Shown in pieces: positions 10,301 to 21,900 of a stretch of DNA of 64,000 bases. The DNA is from Opisthocomus hoazin (lineage: Eukaryota; Chordata; Aves; Opisthocomiformes; Opisthocomidae), in NCBI RefSeq assembly GCF_030867145.1, contig NC_134415.1, positions 8,472,417 to 8,536,416 of the forward strand, given 5' to 3'. The translations under genes and the position numbers were made by a program. Below the pieces are notes generated by a model, which was given only the letters and a program-made list of their open reading frames with translations, made no database searches and was not told the DNA's origin. Each line of letters begins with the position of its first letter. Within the stretch, counting starts at the first letter, position 1.

Positions 10301-11977
10301 ACTGATTTGACTCTTTCCATCACAGTGGTTAAATGCTTCAGGGCATGACTGCAGTGGAACTTAATCTTGCAATCCCTTCATACCAGCTGATCATAAAATA
10401 GCTTGTAGCTGGGATCTGTAAGAAGCTCTGAATCTAGAGCACCATGGGGTGTCATAAGTAGCACTGATTGTTTTGTTTTGTTTTGTGCAGTGCTTCCCAG
10501 TTGAAGAACGGACTCCCTTGAAGCTACTCCACACCTCAGCTCTTTGGGCTGAAGGCTGCAGTGACAACGTCCTGTTTCACATAGCAAAGTTTGGTAAGTT
10601 TCAGCTAAAATAATTCAGTAATTTCTGAAAAGTTAGGGAAGTTAACTAAGAACATTAAGGAAAAAAATGTACTTGTCTAAAATTATTTGTCTATTATTTT
10701 GCTGACCCTTCTTTTTAAAATGAAGGGTTTGCATCCTTATGTCTGTTTGGAGCGGTGGCTTTAAATTTTGCTGAATTAGGTCAGCAAAAGAGTGTTGTAA
10801 CTTGCTCTTCTTCCCTCCTGTTTTCCATGCAGAAGTTTTAACACTTTTGGCACATGGCTCTGATTTGTGGCAGAAGCCACGGTTTAGACTGACTGCTCTG
10901 AGGTCCAAGAACTTTATGTAGGGGCTTCCTTTCACTGAGATTGCAAGAACCTTGCAACCAAACCAGCTCTGATGCTGTGTTCAGACAAAGACAACCCAAC
11001 TTTCCTCAAACTCACTTTCCTTTACAGAGAGGTGGAGCTTCACGTTGTCTCTCAAGGTCACACAAGCATCCTGGTGGATGAGCAAGTCACCATCTCTTAT
11101 TCTGGAGAGGGGTAAATTAGACTATCCTTGTCATCCTCTGCAAAGAAGGTGGTGTTCAGTTGGATTTTTTATTCTTAATCAGACCCAGTCTAGTTGATAA
11201 CTCCCATACAAAATTGGCTTGCAGGACATCACAGTTATCCAAACATACCAACAGAGCAATAATAAATTTCACAGTCTTAGCTGACTCCTGGTCACATTCA
11301 TGGCAATCAAAACCAGAAATGGACTTGAAACAGCCCACGTGGTGGCAGCTACGTCTTGACATCTCAGAGAGCAAACAGGGGAATGTCTTGCAGAGCTGTG
11401 GAACACCACCAAATAGCTGATCATCAAGCAACAGCCAGCTGCCTGGGTTAGCTACTTCATGTGCAGCTAATACACAGCTATTTTTAACAAGCAGCACAAA
11501 GACTTCAGGATGTGGGTACAGAAGAGAATATGGTCTATAGAAGTCCTGATAAGACCTGCGACAGCAAATACGCTTTTTAATCACATGCCTGGTAGAGAGT
11601 TAAGCTGTTAGGAGCATTATAAAGCAGATTGGCCACATATTATTTATTGTTATAATCTATCATTGGCTAGGTAATATTCAGGCTCTGTTTCATTAAAAAA
11701 AATGTACACGACGATATTTTCTCCTCATGGTGCTTACCCTGCTTTAGGATGGACGTGCTCTGCTGGAGAATGCACCAGATGGCTGCTTCACCTGTTGCAG
11801 AAGACGCAAAGTGAATGAGGTGGGAACGTGAAATGGTGTTATGAGGCTAATGGTCATTGCTGCGCAGGAGAACCGGGTTCTCTCATTGCCTCTGTGTGAT
11901 ACCAGGAAAATCATGAAACTAAACACTTGACGTTGCTTTTTTTCCTGTAGTTTCTGGGTGTTTGACTTGCAAAAGTC
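7367..11977. other. Intergenic, B3GALNT2 side
   Basis: Between the B3GALNT2 promoter and an old CR1 fragment. Apart from the 142-codon minus-strand ORF at 11156-11584, listed separately, nothing was recognised. The remaining ORFs are short and composition-typical of non-coding DNA. Confidence 0.55.
11156..11584 (-). CDS. Unassigned 142-codon ORF (possibly spurious)
   Basis: An uninterrupted minus-strand frame of 142 codons lies alone in the B3GALNT2-GNG4 intergenic region. I do not recognise a family. The peptide is Cys-rich, with a C-x4-C-x8-C-x2-C pattern within SCHHVGC...DCHEC in the second half, and a hydrophobic LLLDD-type stretch in the middle. A splice-acceptor-like CTGTCGCAG precedes the second part of the N-terminus, so it could be an exon. 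No promoter, partner exon or polyadenylation context was found. With equal base use, a stop-free run this long has about a 0.1% chance per frame interval, so a few are expected in a window this size. Confidence 0.15.
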   Translation of the reverse strand: MIKKRICCRRSYQDFYRPYSLLYPHPEVFVLLVKNSCVLAAHEVANPGSWLLLDDQLFGGVPQLCKTFPCLLSEMSRRSCHHVGCFKSISGFDCHECDQESAKTVKFIIALLVCLDNCDVLQANFVWELSTRLGLIKNKKSN

Positions 11978-12150
11978 ATAGAAACATAGAATCATAGGTT
12001 GGAAAGGACCTCTAAGATCATCAGTCCAACCATCCATCCAACACCACCATGCCTACTAAACCATATCCTGAAGTGCCATATCAACATGTTTTTCAAGCAC
12101 CTCCAGGGATGGTGACTCCATCACCTCCTTGCGCAGCCTGTTCCACTCCA
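11978..12150 (-). mobile_element. CR1 LINE 3'-end fragment (older subfamily)
   Basis: Reverse-oriented CR1 end. From the left it reads AGAATCATAGGTTGGAAAGG, then GACCTCTAAGATCAT, TCCAACC and a CACCATGCCTACTAAACC block. It ends in CTCCTTGCGCAGCCTGTTCC, the reverse of the conserved GAACAGGCTGCGCAAGGAG. Part of a downstream minus-strand ORF simply reads through it. Confidence 0.9.
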
Positions 12151-15100
12151 GTTGGTAGAGTTGAGGATTCATAGCTGAAGCTTGAGCAAATAGGAACGTT
12201 GCTGGAGATGCTGAAAGCGCCAAGTACTCTGAAGAGGCAGGTACCGACAATCTCACCCGTTTGCTCAGGCTCTGCCTTAGCTTCCCACTGTAAGCCAGGA
12301 ATAGTTCCACCCTCGCGTTCCTCCAGGATACTGTGGAGATACTTTGTGAAGCAAGCGGTGATGAGCACCACAGAGAAGCTCATCAGGGAGTAGTTCTACA
12401 CTGAAAGCAGGAATTTGTGAGTAAATCAGGCCCCGGGCTACAAAATGAATAAAGACACCAAAATAGTATTGAGTAACTGCTCATTAACTGAGCATTGCCT
12501 GTACTGTGCCTTGTGGGAATCCCTGCAATGGCAAGCTGGAATAGTGGTGCATACAAATGAGAGAGGCAAATGGAAGATGCATACGCAAATTTAACTCTGC
12601 CATTTCTTAAACGAGTGCTTCACTTGGCTTCTTTAATGATCTTTTAATGTATTTTTTGCATTTATTCAGATTCTGTTTAAGTATCCTCAAATGTGTTCAC
12701 ATCCTTCTTGCAAGTTTTTGTTTAGCTGGTATGGGCAGAACTGTAAAGAAATATAATCACTTTTACGGCTAATTTCTCATGAGTAGATATTTCACAGTTG
12801 CTTTCTATAGTTATTTTCCAGAGTCCAAAGCGAACTCGCAGAACAAAACATGCATGTGCTGTCTGAGAAAGAAGAAAAGACCTCAGAGAGGCTATTATCT
12901 GTAACATTCTTTATATTCTCAAAGTTTCTGTTGAGGTATTTTTTCATGAGAATCTTAGCATCTGAAGTTTTTTCACTTGATCTTTTAGGGACATGACTAA
13001 TATATGGATATATATAGATATTGGAAATCTGCGTGTTGTGTTCCGATGAGCGTGATAAAAGCTGGTGTGCTCCCCGGGGGGAAACCTCTCAGAGAAGAAG
13101 CAGCACGAGAACCACAGTAGCGAACAGTCTTTGCAACGAGAAAGTTAAGGATAATTTTACAGCTGAAAGTCACGTGAGCCACACTTGCCAGAGGGAAATC
13201 TTTAAAGTCACTGCTACTTGAAAGGTTTTGAAAAAGCCACAATGATTCTCTTCTATGAAGTTTGGCTCGTTCCTTCCTTTCACTGAAAAAAATTGCACAA
13301 CTCTTTAGAGCATGCTGTAGAAAGAACACAGGGCTCAAGTATGCGGCCTAAAGTTCAAAGGCACAACAGGATATGGCACAGTGAGAGGCTGGAATGCGTG
13401 GCGTTCGAAACACGTCCTCACACCGTGCCAAGTGCATTTTCCATCAAATGCTCTCCTAAGCGTAGGCAGTACGCTCTGTTCTGGCTGTACGCTTAGGCTG
13501 TGGCATACAAGGGAGTATTTTGCCTGGACTTCAGTGATTGGAAAAAAACCCCACCCTTAAATAAAAACCCCAGCAGCCAGGAGCACAGTTTGAACGTTTC
13601 ACACAGTTCTGCAAGAAGAAGGCGGCCGGGGCAGATGGCCCTAGAGCCAGGCCTGCCCGCCGGCTGCGGTCCCACCACCGGCCATCCATCGGGAGCACGG
13701 GCAGAGGCGTGAGCGGAGGCTCAGCTGCCGGCACAGCAGCAATGAGGGACAGGCACCTGAGCTGCGCGTGAAACGGGAAAACGAAATTCAGATGGGACCA
13801 CACAGCAACTCCGGCTGATACACCTAAAGATTTTTAGCTAGACACCTGACCTATTGAACTAAACCATGTATTTGACTTTTGTCTTTTTCCTAAACTGGGA
13901 AGTCTGGAACTGAAGCTTGAGGCTGGACAGCACCCGCAGTGACAGGCAATGCCTTACACCACGCAGAGCACGAAAACACAAGTGCTGGCGCTGTATTCCT
14001 GACAGCACGTGTATTGGAGATCCCCCTTTGAGGTCATTCCTAGTTGACGATGGCGTTTCTGTTTCGGCTGTTTATCACTTTATCAGTAGGTGGCAGTAAT
14101 AGATGATCCTGTGCAATTTCTACTTGTAATAGGAATCTGGGAAAGAAAAGACCCTATTTTAGGGTAAAGCTGCTCATTTGGTTCGTTCAAAAGTGTGAGT
14201 GGTGTAAATGTACTTGGCAAACTCAGATATAAATCTTCCTCTAACAGACAGAAAAGTTGGTCTCATACCAGTTCTGGTATTTATGGCTGTACTTAATTTA
14301 ATAGTGCTATAAAGCTGAATTCAATTAGATGCAAATGTACAATATTTATTCCAAATATCATTCTCCCTGAAGATTAAACATGCAGGTGCCTGTAACATTT
14401 TATACAGCACTTATTCTGGTAATTTTGCCCACTATTTTTCACACATTACAGTACTATTTAAGTCAGTCTAATGACTTTAAGTATTACCAGTTTTCAGTAC
14501 AAGAAACCTCTGTTTCTTGGGAAGCACTCCTCCCCCAAGTTTTCTTTAGTCTCCTTGAAGAAACAAATCCAGATTCTGATGTAGACCCAAAAGAGAGCCA
14601 TAACTATGGCATTTTCTAGGATAATTATGTGTACAGATTTTTACCTCTATACAGTGAAGAGACAGGAAAAACTATATAATCAGGTCCTCCCAAAGTGCAT
14701 CTTTTGTTACTCCTTTGATCTCAGAAATCCAGTTGGGTAAATGACTGCTATATCAAGGTTCCAGGCTTTAATACGCACCTTCACAGACCGTTGTTCTTAA
14801 AGTGCTCTTTCCTTCTGCTGGAGCTGATCCTGTTGTAAGTCACTACAAAAATGCTTTGTTATGATGTCCTTCCGAATCAGCTGACAACACCTCCTCTATT
14901 TACTTTTATGTCACTGACAGCGAAGTGACATAAACAGTCACTACAGTGTGACCTAGAATAGCTTAATTTAAACTCCCCTCCATTGTTCCCCCCTCCTTTG
15001 ACCATAATTTTGTAGAGGCTAGCTCAAAAATCTTGCCTATCAGCACCAGCCAAGCACTCTGCTACTGATTTAATACATGGTGTAGGAAGCAAAGAAGGAG

Positions 15101-18100
15101 AATTTGGCACGTAACAGAGAGGCGGGCAATAGTTTTCAGTATTGAAATGATAATATTTTAAATTCAAGGTAAGCCAAGGAGATTAATCTGAGGAATGCAA
15201 AACAGCCGGCCCCCCAAGTGCTAGCGACACATTATAATTTACCATTAATCCATCATCGGGAAGTCTCATTTCATCAGAGCAGCAAGGACTAGGATACGAA
15301 GAAAGAATTGCAAACAATATGTCAAATACTCCTGGAATCCACCCTCTGTTCCGAAGTTCTCATTCCATGAGATGACAGCACCAACTCACACTGCTAGCAG
15401 CAAGCGTGCATTATTTTCTGGGCCTGAAATAAAAAGTGACAAGCTTAACGGCACATGAAATAAAACCGAGAGAGAGGAGCACAACACTGGGAGGATAACG
15501 GGCCTGGTCTTGTTCCCACTGAAATTACGGGAATCAAATCAGGCAGTCTGATGGAAATAAAAACTCATTGCTTCAGCCTACAGGATACCGTACTGTGAGG
15601 CAAAGCCATGTTTTGAAGAGCTTTTTTTTTTTTTTAAATCATGCTATACTTCATGATATAGTATGTATTTATTTTTAGATAACGTCCAACAATTTTCAGT
15701 ATTTTTGTGTAGAGTTTGAGGCAAGATGTTTGCATCAATAGCAGATTATCTAAACCACCTCAAAGATCAACACAGAAAAAAATATAATAATGACAAAGCC
15801 ATTTTATGGTTTGGAGGGACTGGAGGAAAATACATTCTTTTAAGTGTTGATCTGTGGATCAAGCTGACATAAAAAACCGCAGATGATGCCATTCTCTTCA
15901 GAAAGTCTGTATTTTGATCGTTTTCTTGAATAAAGTCATACATTCTATGCAATCCAAAGCAGTTACAGTAATTCTGAACTGCTGTTTTTCCAGGTTGCCC
16001 CACACACACCTTTTTCCCCCCCCTTCAAGTTAGTAATGTGCCAGCAGTATATATTCATTCAAGGACCTTGTAAATCAGGCCCAAGGATATTAGAGAAAGC
16101 TGTTCTGTTTTCCACTAAGGAGTCATGCTTGTACAGTTCAACCTCTTCAGATACATTATAGACATCTGCTAAAATAAATACGTAACTTACAGTATTCCAT
16201 GTGTTTTCTTTTTTAAAATTAGAAGCATGAAGCCATCTTAAGAGATACAATTTTTTTTTTACCCAAATAAGTTATGAACTGATGAAAGAAACCACAAACA
16301 CAGGAACCAGCTATTAAAAACATAAGAGGTCTAACACCTTCACTACTTCAGGAAAAACTCTGGAGAAAAACCTTGAGTCCAAAACAATGGCATTCACCTC
16401 TTCTGAAAGATAATACTGGATTTTTGTAAATGCAGCTCTTGTAACTAGTGATGCTCCAAAACTACCGTGAAATGTTTCACCCTCAGGACCTCAGATGCCA
16501 ACGCTAATTGGAAACAGGAAGCAAGCTGTTTGCAATACTGTCATAAGCTGTGGCGATTTTGTTATTTGAGATGGGATTGTTAATGATGAGCCACAACTGC
16601 AAGTTGTTACAAAGCCTCCGAGAATAAAGCTGTATGCCCTATATTCGCCTCCCTTGCTGTTCCAGTTAAACCATACATGCGGAAGGACAAATGAAAATGT
16701 TGCCATGGTGATCAGAGCAGTTACCAAATCATGTACAGTGTAGGAAGCATTCCCTAAAGAACATTATTAAGCATTTTGTTGCTCTTTTTTAGCAAATATT
16801 TTCAGAAAACCAGTTTTATTTCAGCTGTCAATAAAACAGCTACTCACGTAGCTAAAGCCTATTTCTCTACCCACCAAAAAATAAAGCGGAACACACCATG
16901 CATTAAGAAATATTCTTGTTAAAAGTTAGGAATGGGAATGTTAAACTGAAAACTTCCAAATAGGAACTAAGGATGAAGCTAGCCACAAGAAGACCAGTTC
17001 AAGACATTTGCATGTTTTTCAGAATAGGTACTGTGAAGCAGCTCTGTGCCTACTAGACTACGGATATCTTCAGCTACCAAAGTAAAAACCAAACTACATC
17101 CCAAAAGCCTACTGGTTAGAAGGAATATTGGTTTTTTACAATAATATTTCAGGGATTAAATTAACACGGAGGTTTGTGTTGGGCAGATGTGGTGAATGAG
17201 CTGGCCGGCAGCAGGACCACAGCCCAAAGCCCCCCCATCTCCTGTGACCAGACCGGCAGCTGAACGCAGCTGGGTGCGGCACATCACCCAAGCAGATTGG
17301 CAAAGAAAACAGAACCTGTACAAACGCAGACATCTTGTATTTCCACTGCACAAAACAGTACAACAAGCATTGATGGAAACTGCTAAAAATAAACAGCTTC
17401 ATTCACCAAACTGCCCTTTTTTAGCATCTAAAGTCAGCATTTAAGTATATCCCCAGGCACTCAGTACCCCAGCTCATCTTTGCCTTGCAGGTACTTAAGA
17501 TGCTCACGGAATACGAGTGTGTGCGGAGGACGCAGGCTCCGTTCCGGGTGGTGCTCAGACCCCCACTCAGCCAGACCCAACGAAACCGTCTCCCCCCGTA
17601 CGTGCGGGGCTGGTGCGCAGGCACTTCCAGGGACTGACATTTCCAGGGCACTGACACACTGTACATACAAAGCACTGCAGTGAGGGAACTCTCCTAATAC
17701 GTCTGGCCAGAGAGGAGCTTTCACTTTTTTTTCTGAAGAATAATAATTTGAAAAGAAAAAAAGTCAACAATGTAACAGTTGTTTCCATCAGCTGCCTTGA
17801 TTGAGCTTAATTTTATTTAATGAAGGAGACCGATCAGTCATATTCCATACCTCATTCTTTTCCTATCGCTGCACTTTAAACAAAGTCAAAACAAAAACCT
17901 CCCAGAATCTCCACAAATTACCTGCTGATAGTTTGTCTCATGACTAATCTGTGGCTTCAAAATATACAAACTTAGTGGCTGTTGATGGCACAGAGCTCTC
18001 ACTGCAGACTCTAAAACAACATCCATTCACCATTACTCTCCCATAAAGTCTTGCTTTCATGGACAGAAGCAGGTAGAGAGCTGCTTAGAACATGTAATCC

Positions 18101-18216
18101 CCCTCCCTGTACTGATCAGGGCAGGTTTACACCCTTCACTGAGACCCTCAGGAACAGCTGATATGTTACAGTCCAGTCTGCTTTCTAAAGTAAGTTAAAT
18201 TATTATAATTCAAAAT
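12151..18216. other. Intergenic, GNG4 side
   Basis: No gene was recognised. It has a small GC-rich patch at about 13.61-13.75 kb, and others at 17.2-17.3 and 17.5-17.65 kb, without splice-compatible coding frames. A CTCF-like site lies at 14083-14096. Otherwise it is AT-rich sequence with short chance ORFs. Confidence 0.55.
14083..14096 (+). promoter_or_regulatory. Candidate CTCF binding site
   Basis: TCAGTAGGTGGCAG matches 13 of 14 positions of the CTCF core CCASYAGRKGGCRS (the first C is T). It lies in the B3GALNT2-GNG4 intergenic interval, a sensible place for a boundary element. The call rests on sequence match alone. Confidence 0.4.
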
Positions 18217-18858
18217 AAGATACAGGCAGCCACGTTTTTCTATAGTTTTATTGATGCAGTCCTAGTATGTAACTGTACATCTTCATTTTGCTTGTAGTTA
18301 CAACGTTGTTTTACTAAGATTGCTTTCGTAGTCAAGTTTATTACAGTCTTCACAAAACATATTTATAAACACCACTTACTGTATAAGACTGATCGTTCCA
18401 AACATCGTAAATCACTGGCATTTTTTCCTAACTAGTGCTACGTGAGGAAAGGTCACACTACTCTTTTTAGATACAAATTGGTAAAGGCAAATGAATGAAA
18501 TTCACCTTCCAAAGAAAATGAGAATGTTAAAAATAGCTTCAGAATCGGTATGACTCGTTTAGGTCTCAGAAAAATCTATGACTGGCAAAGATATCTACAA
18601 TTTGATACTGTACTCGACGCTTCCATTAAGACCAAAAGGATCTTTATGAACAACTGAAATTAGTTGCACATTGGTCTGAAAGACAAGGATTCCCTTGAAT
18701 TTTTTAGGATTTATTTTTTTTTTACCAGAAAATGTACTGCCTTCCAAAAACATTGTAGTTATAGGCTAAGTATTGATATCTGAAGAAAACAAAAATGCTA
18801 AAAGCATGCAGCACTGATACCAAATTTTAGCAGAAGACATTTTTAATTGAAAACTGAC
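18217..18858 (-). other. GNG4: GNG4 3' UTR (approximate)
   Basis: Sequence following the GNG4 stop. Minus-strand AATAAA signals occur at 18715-18710 and 18252-18247. The distal one (AATAAAACTATAG) would give a 3' UTR of about 630 nt. Which site is used cannot be decided from the sequence. Confidence 0.5.
18247..18252 (-). terminator. GNG4: Candidate GNG4 polyadenylation signal (distal)
   Basis: AATAAA on the minus strand about 610 nt after the GNG4 stop. A proximal alternative AATAAA sits at 18710-18715. The distal choice is inferred. Confidence 0.45.
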
Positions 18859-18987
18859 TCAAAGGATAGTACAAAAGAGCTTCTTCTCCCTAAAGGGATT
18901 TTCAGATGCAGGCACTGGAATAATAAGGGGATCTTCTCCAATATGAGCATCACAATATGCCAATAAATCTGCTGCAGCCTTGGATAC
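18859..18987 (-). CDS. GNG4: GNG4 last coding exon
   Basis: Begins after acceptor TATTAG|GTATCC and encodes residues 33-74, from [12 protein letters not shown] to the prenylation motif CTIL, then TGA at 18861-18859. It carries the NPF motif conserved in gamma subunits. Confidence 0.96.
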   Translation of the reverse strand, partial: VSKAAADLLAYCDAHIGEDPLIIPVPASENPFREKKLFCTIL

Positions 18988-21900
18988 CTAATAGAAGAGA
19001 AGAGAGAACTACTGTAACACTTCATCCTGAACCAATCTGCATTACATACGTATTCTTCATATAACGTAAGATAATGGAGGCTATTATAAAATAGGAGTAG
19101 ATTGGTTTAACCTTTAAATTACTAGAGACCACAACGCTGAAATTGCTTCCGCTAGGCCTAGTAATCCTTATATACATTTTACTTAACACAGTGACATGAG
19201 ATAGTATCAATTTATATGATTCATGTCCAGCTGTTCCCCTCCAGCAGAAGGAAGGCTGGGCACATACATCCATTAAAACATGGACATGCTAATGGCCCAT
19301 AAGCAACAAGGATGCTCCTTGAAGCGTGTGTTTCTGTAGAGCCTGCCTGCTCCAGCCCTCAGTCCCCACCACTAGAGCAGCAAGGTTGTAAGGTTTTCCA
19401 CAAGTGCGCTCTCTACCCTTTGCTCCTCCGGATGCAAAACAAACAAACAGTTCTTTAGGCACACGACTGTGGGATTAAAAAGAAATAATAAAATCAGGAG
19501 CAAAACAGGATCATCATGTGTCATTGCTCTCGTTTAAGCTAAATATTGCTCTGTTCAATGAAGTCAGACTAGTATCTTCTGTTTAGTAAGTTATTGTAAG
19601 TAGTACTTTATTCACAGCATTAAACTTGAGCATTACCTTCATATTTTTCACCTTAATATTTTTATACTTCTAAAATGAACAATTCTAGAGTTTCCAAATT
19701 CAGAACATTGGCTTATGCTTACTGAAAAGTCCAACAGAAATGTAACCGTGTGTTCGCACACAAGATATTTGGCTTGAAATGAAAACTAAATATAAAACCA
19801 TCTCAGCTGTAGCTGAAACCAGCTTTGTGCCATAATACTGGTGACATTAGGCCATTGTGATTCATTTATTTTTTCAAGAACTTCGAATGTATATATATTT
19901 TTGTTCTGCTCAGTTAGCAAGGCATTTACAACTAGCTGCATCTCTTTGCTTTATTTATTTATTGTGTTTTCAGTATTATGGTAGATTTGAGTAAATGAGA
20001 TAGGAAGTCTTTACAAAAAAAGCTTTCTCTCTGAGCACCATGATAGCCTCTCCTGAGTCAAGCACTAAGGTCAGCAGGTTTGCACAACTATAGTGAAGAG
20101 GAAAAACAATTTGGATTTCTGGTATTTTTCTAGCAGGTGTGTCATCACTGTTAGCTTTAGCTTCCCCACACCCTGCTTGCTTTGGCACGAGTCCAGCCTG
20201 TAGCAGGGCTTCAGATGAGACCTACAAAGTCAGTGGGGGTTGGACCAGGATTCTCAGGAAATTTAAATTAACTTATGGAAGAAAATAACTGACTTTTTAT
20301 TTTTTAAGTATCCACTAAAACATGCCTTATGGAATGCCTAAGCCCATAAACCACCTATGGTTGGCATCCCAGCATAGACTGTCCTCCTAGAGAGGAAGGA
20401 AGAGTGTTTAGGTTACTTAATGTTCGTTTGCTTTGAACTGGCCTGCAAGACAGAGGGGTAGGCAGAGGCACTGCACAGATGGCTGGGCCAATGAAAGCAG
20501 CAGACTGAGCACCACACTGAGCAAATCCGCAGAGATATGCAGAAGAGAAGCAGGCCAAACAAAAGTGGGGGGAAAATGGCAGACTTCAAACCCAAAGAAA
20601 GGGCTGTAATTATTTTCAGACATACTTCAACTAGCTACTTGCTAAGCAATGACAAAAGAATGAGGATTATGGTGTGAGGGCAGTGTCTAGAGTAGAGAGG
20701 CACAACTGCAATGGCCAAACAGAAAACTCAGGAATCCTACCATATTCCTGATTTTCATTTAAATTTACTTGTGAATTTTTAAAAAGCAGATTCTCCAAAG
20801 AGAAGTGCAATGTAGACAAGACTATGAAATTCCTACCAAGCCCAAGAAGGATCAAAAGACAGCAAACACACTTCTCTTTGCTAATGACCTGTGCTGCACC
20901 TTGGCAAAGTATAAACCAGCATAGAATGCATCCACTGAAGAGAAAGTTAGCACGTTACCAGTAATCTTAGGAGGAATGTACCACCACAGCATTCTGGAGA
21001 AGTATTTTCAAGTAATGACAATCACCAATATGTTCATAATTATTTAACATACACATTTTCACTTTTCTATCGTCCTTCAAGCTCAGCTGCATGCCTCAAA
21101 TTAAGGCAGTTCTATGCTGTAATTTATTTATTAGCTGGTCCTGAACTCTTGCCTTCAAACAGAGCAAGCCAAACTCAGAGCCACAGGTGCCCACAAAAAG
21201 CTCAATGACATTTTCAGTGCTCTGCCATAATGAATGTTACTGCCACAAAACCTAATGGAGAGCAAGTCTAATTCTCCGGGTCCGAAAGAGAGGGTTTATT
21301 AAAGATGCCCAGCGCATTTTGTCTTTAATTATTAAGCTACTGAATAAGTTATTTTATTCACCAAACCAACAATCTTTTTAAGCAGACCGACCCTACAGAA
21401 GCACAGAGCCAACGCTGGACTCAACAGACCGACCTTCCTATAACTATCTTGTTTGTTCCACGGATGGATAAGTGGCACCAGCCTAAGCATATTGCTTTTC
21501 ATTCAATGGCAGAGAAGTACAACTTGATCATCATTCTTAGAAGCGATAAATGCAAGAATGTAATTTTCTGTTTCTCTACATATGACTGTGCCTTGACATC
21601 ATACAACAATAAAAAGGATTTTCACTAGCAAAAGCACAAGATAAATTTCTGTATCTAACTTGTCCTCTAATGTGCTGGCAGGAATGCCAAACATGATGAA
21701 GCACAGCAAGCACTCTATTCAACATCACAGTGTTTAATTCATAAATTAGTTTGCTTTAGTTAAACCATAACACATAGTACAATTCAGCAGAAAAACCTGC
21801 AACGAGGAATATGCTCACATTTCAGCACATAGTCACTAACTAAACTTCCCAACCTGTACCAGCCTATGTATTTTCCTTCTTTAAAAAAACAGAAGGTTTG

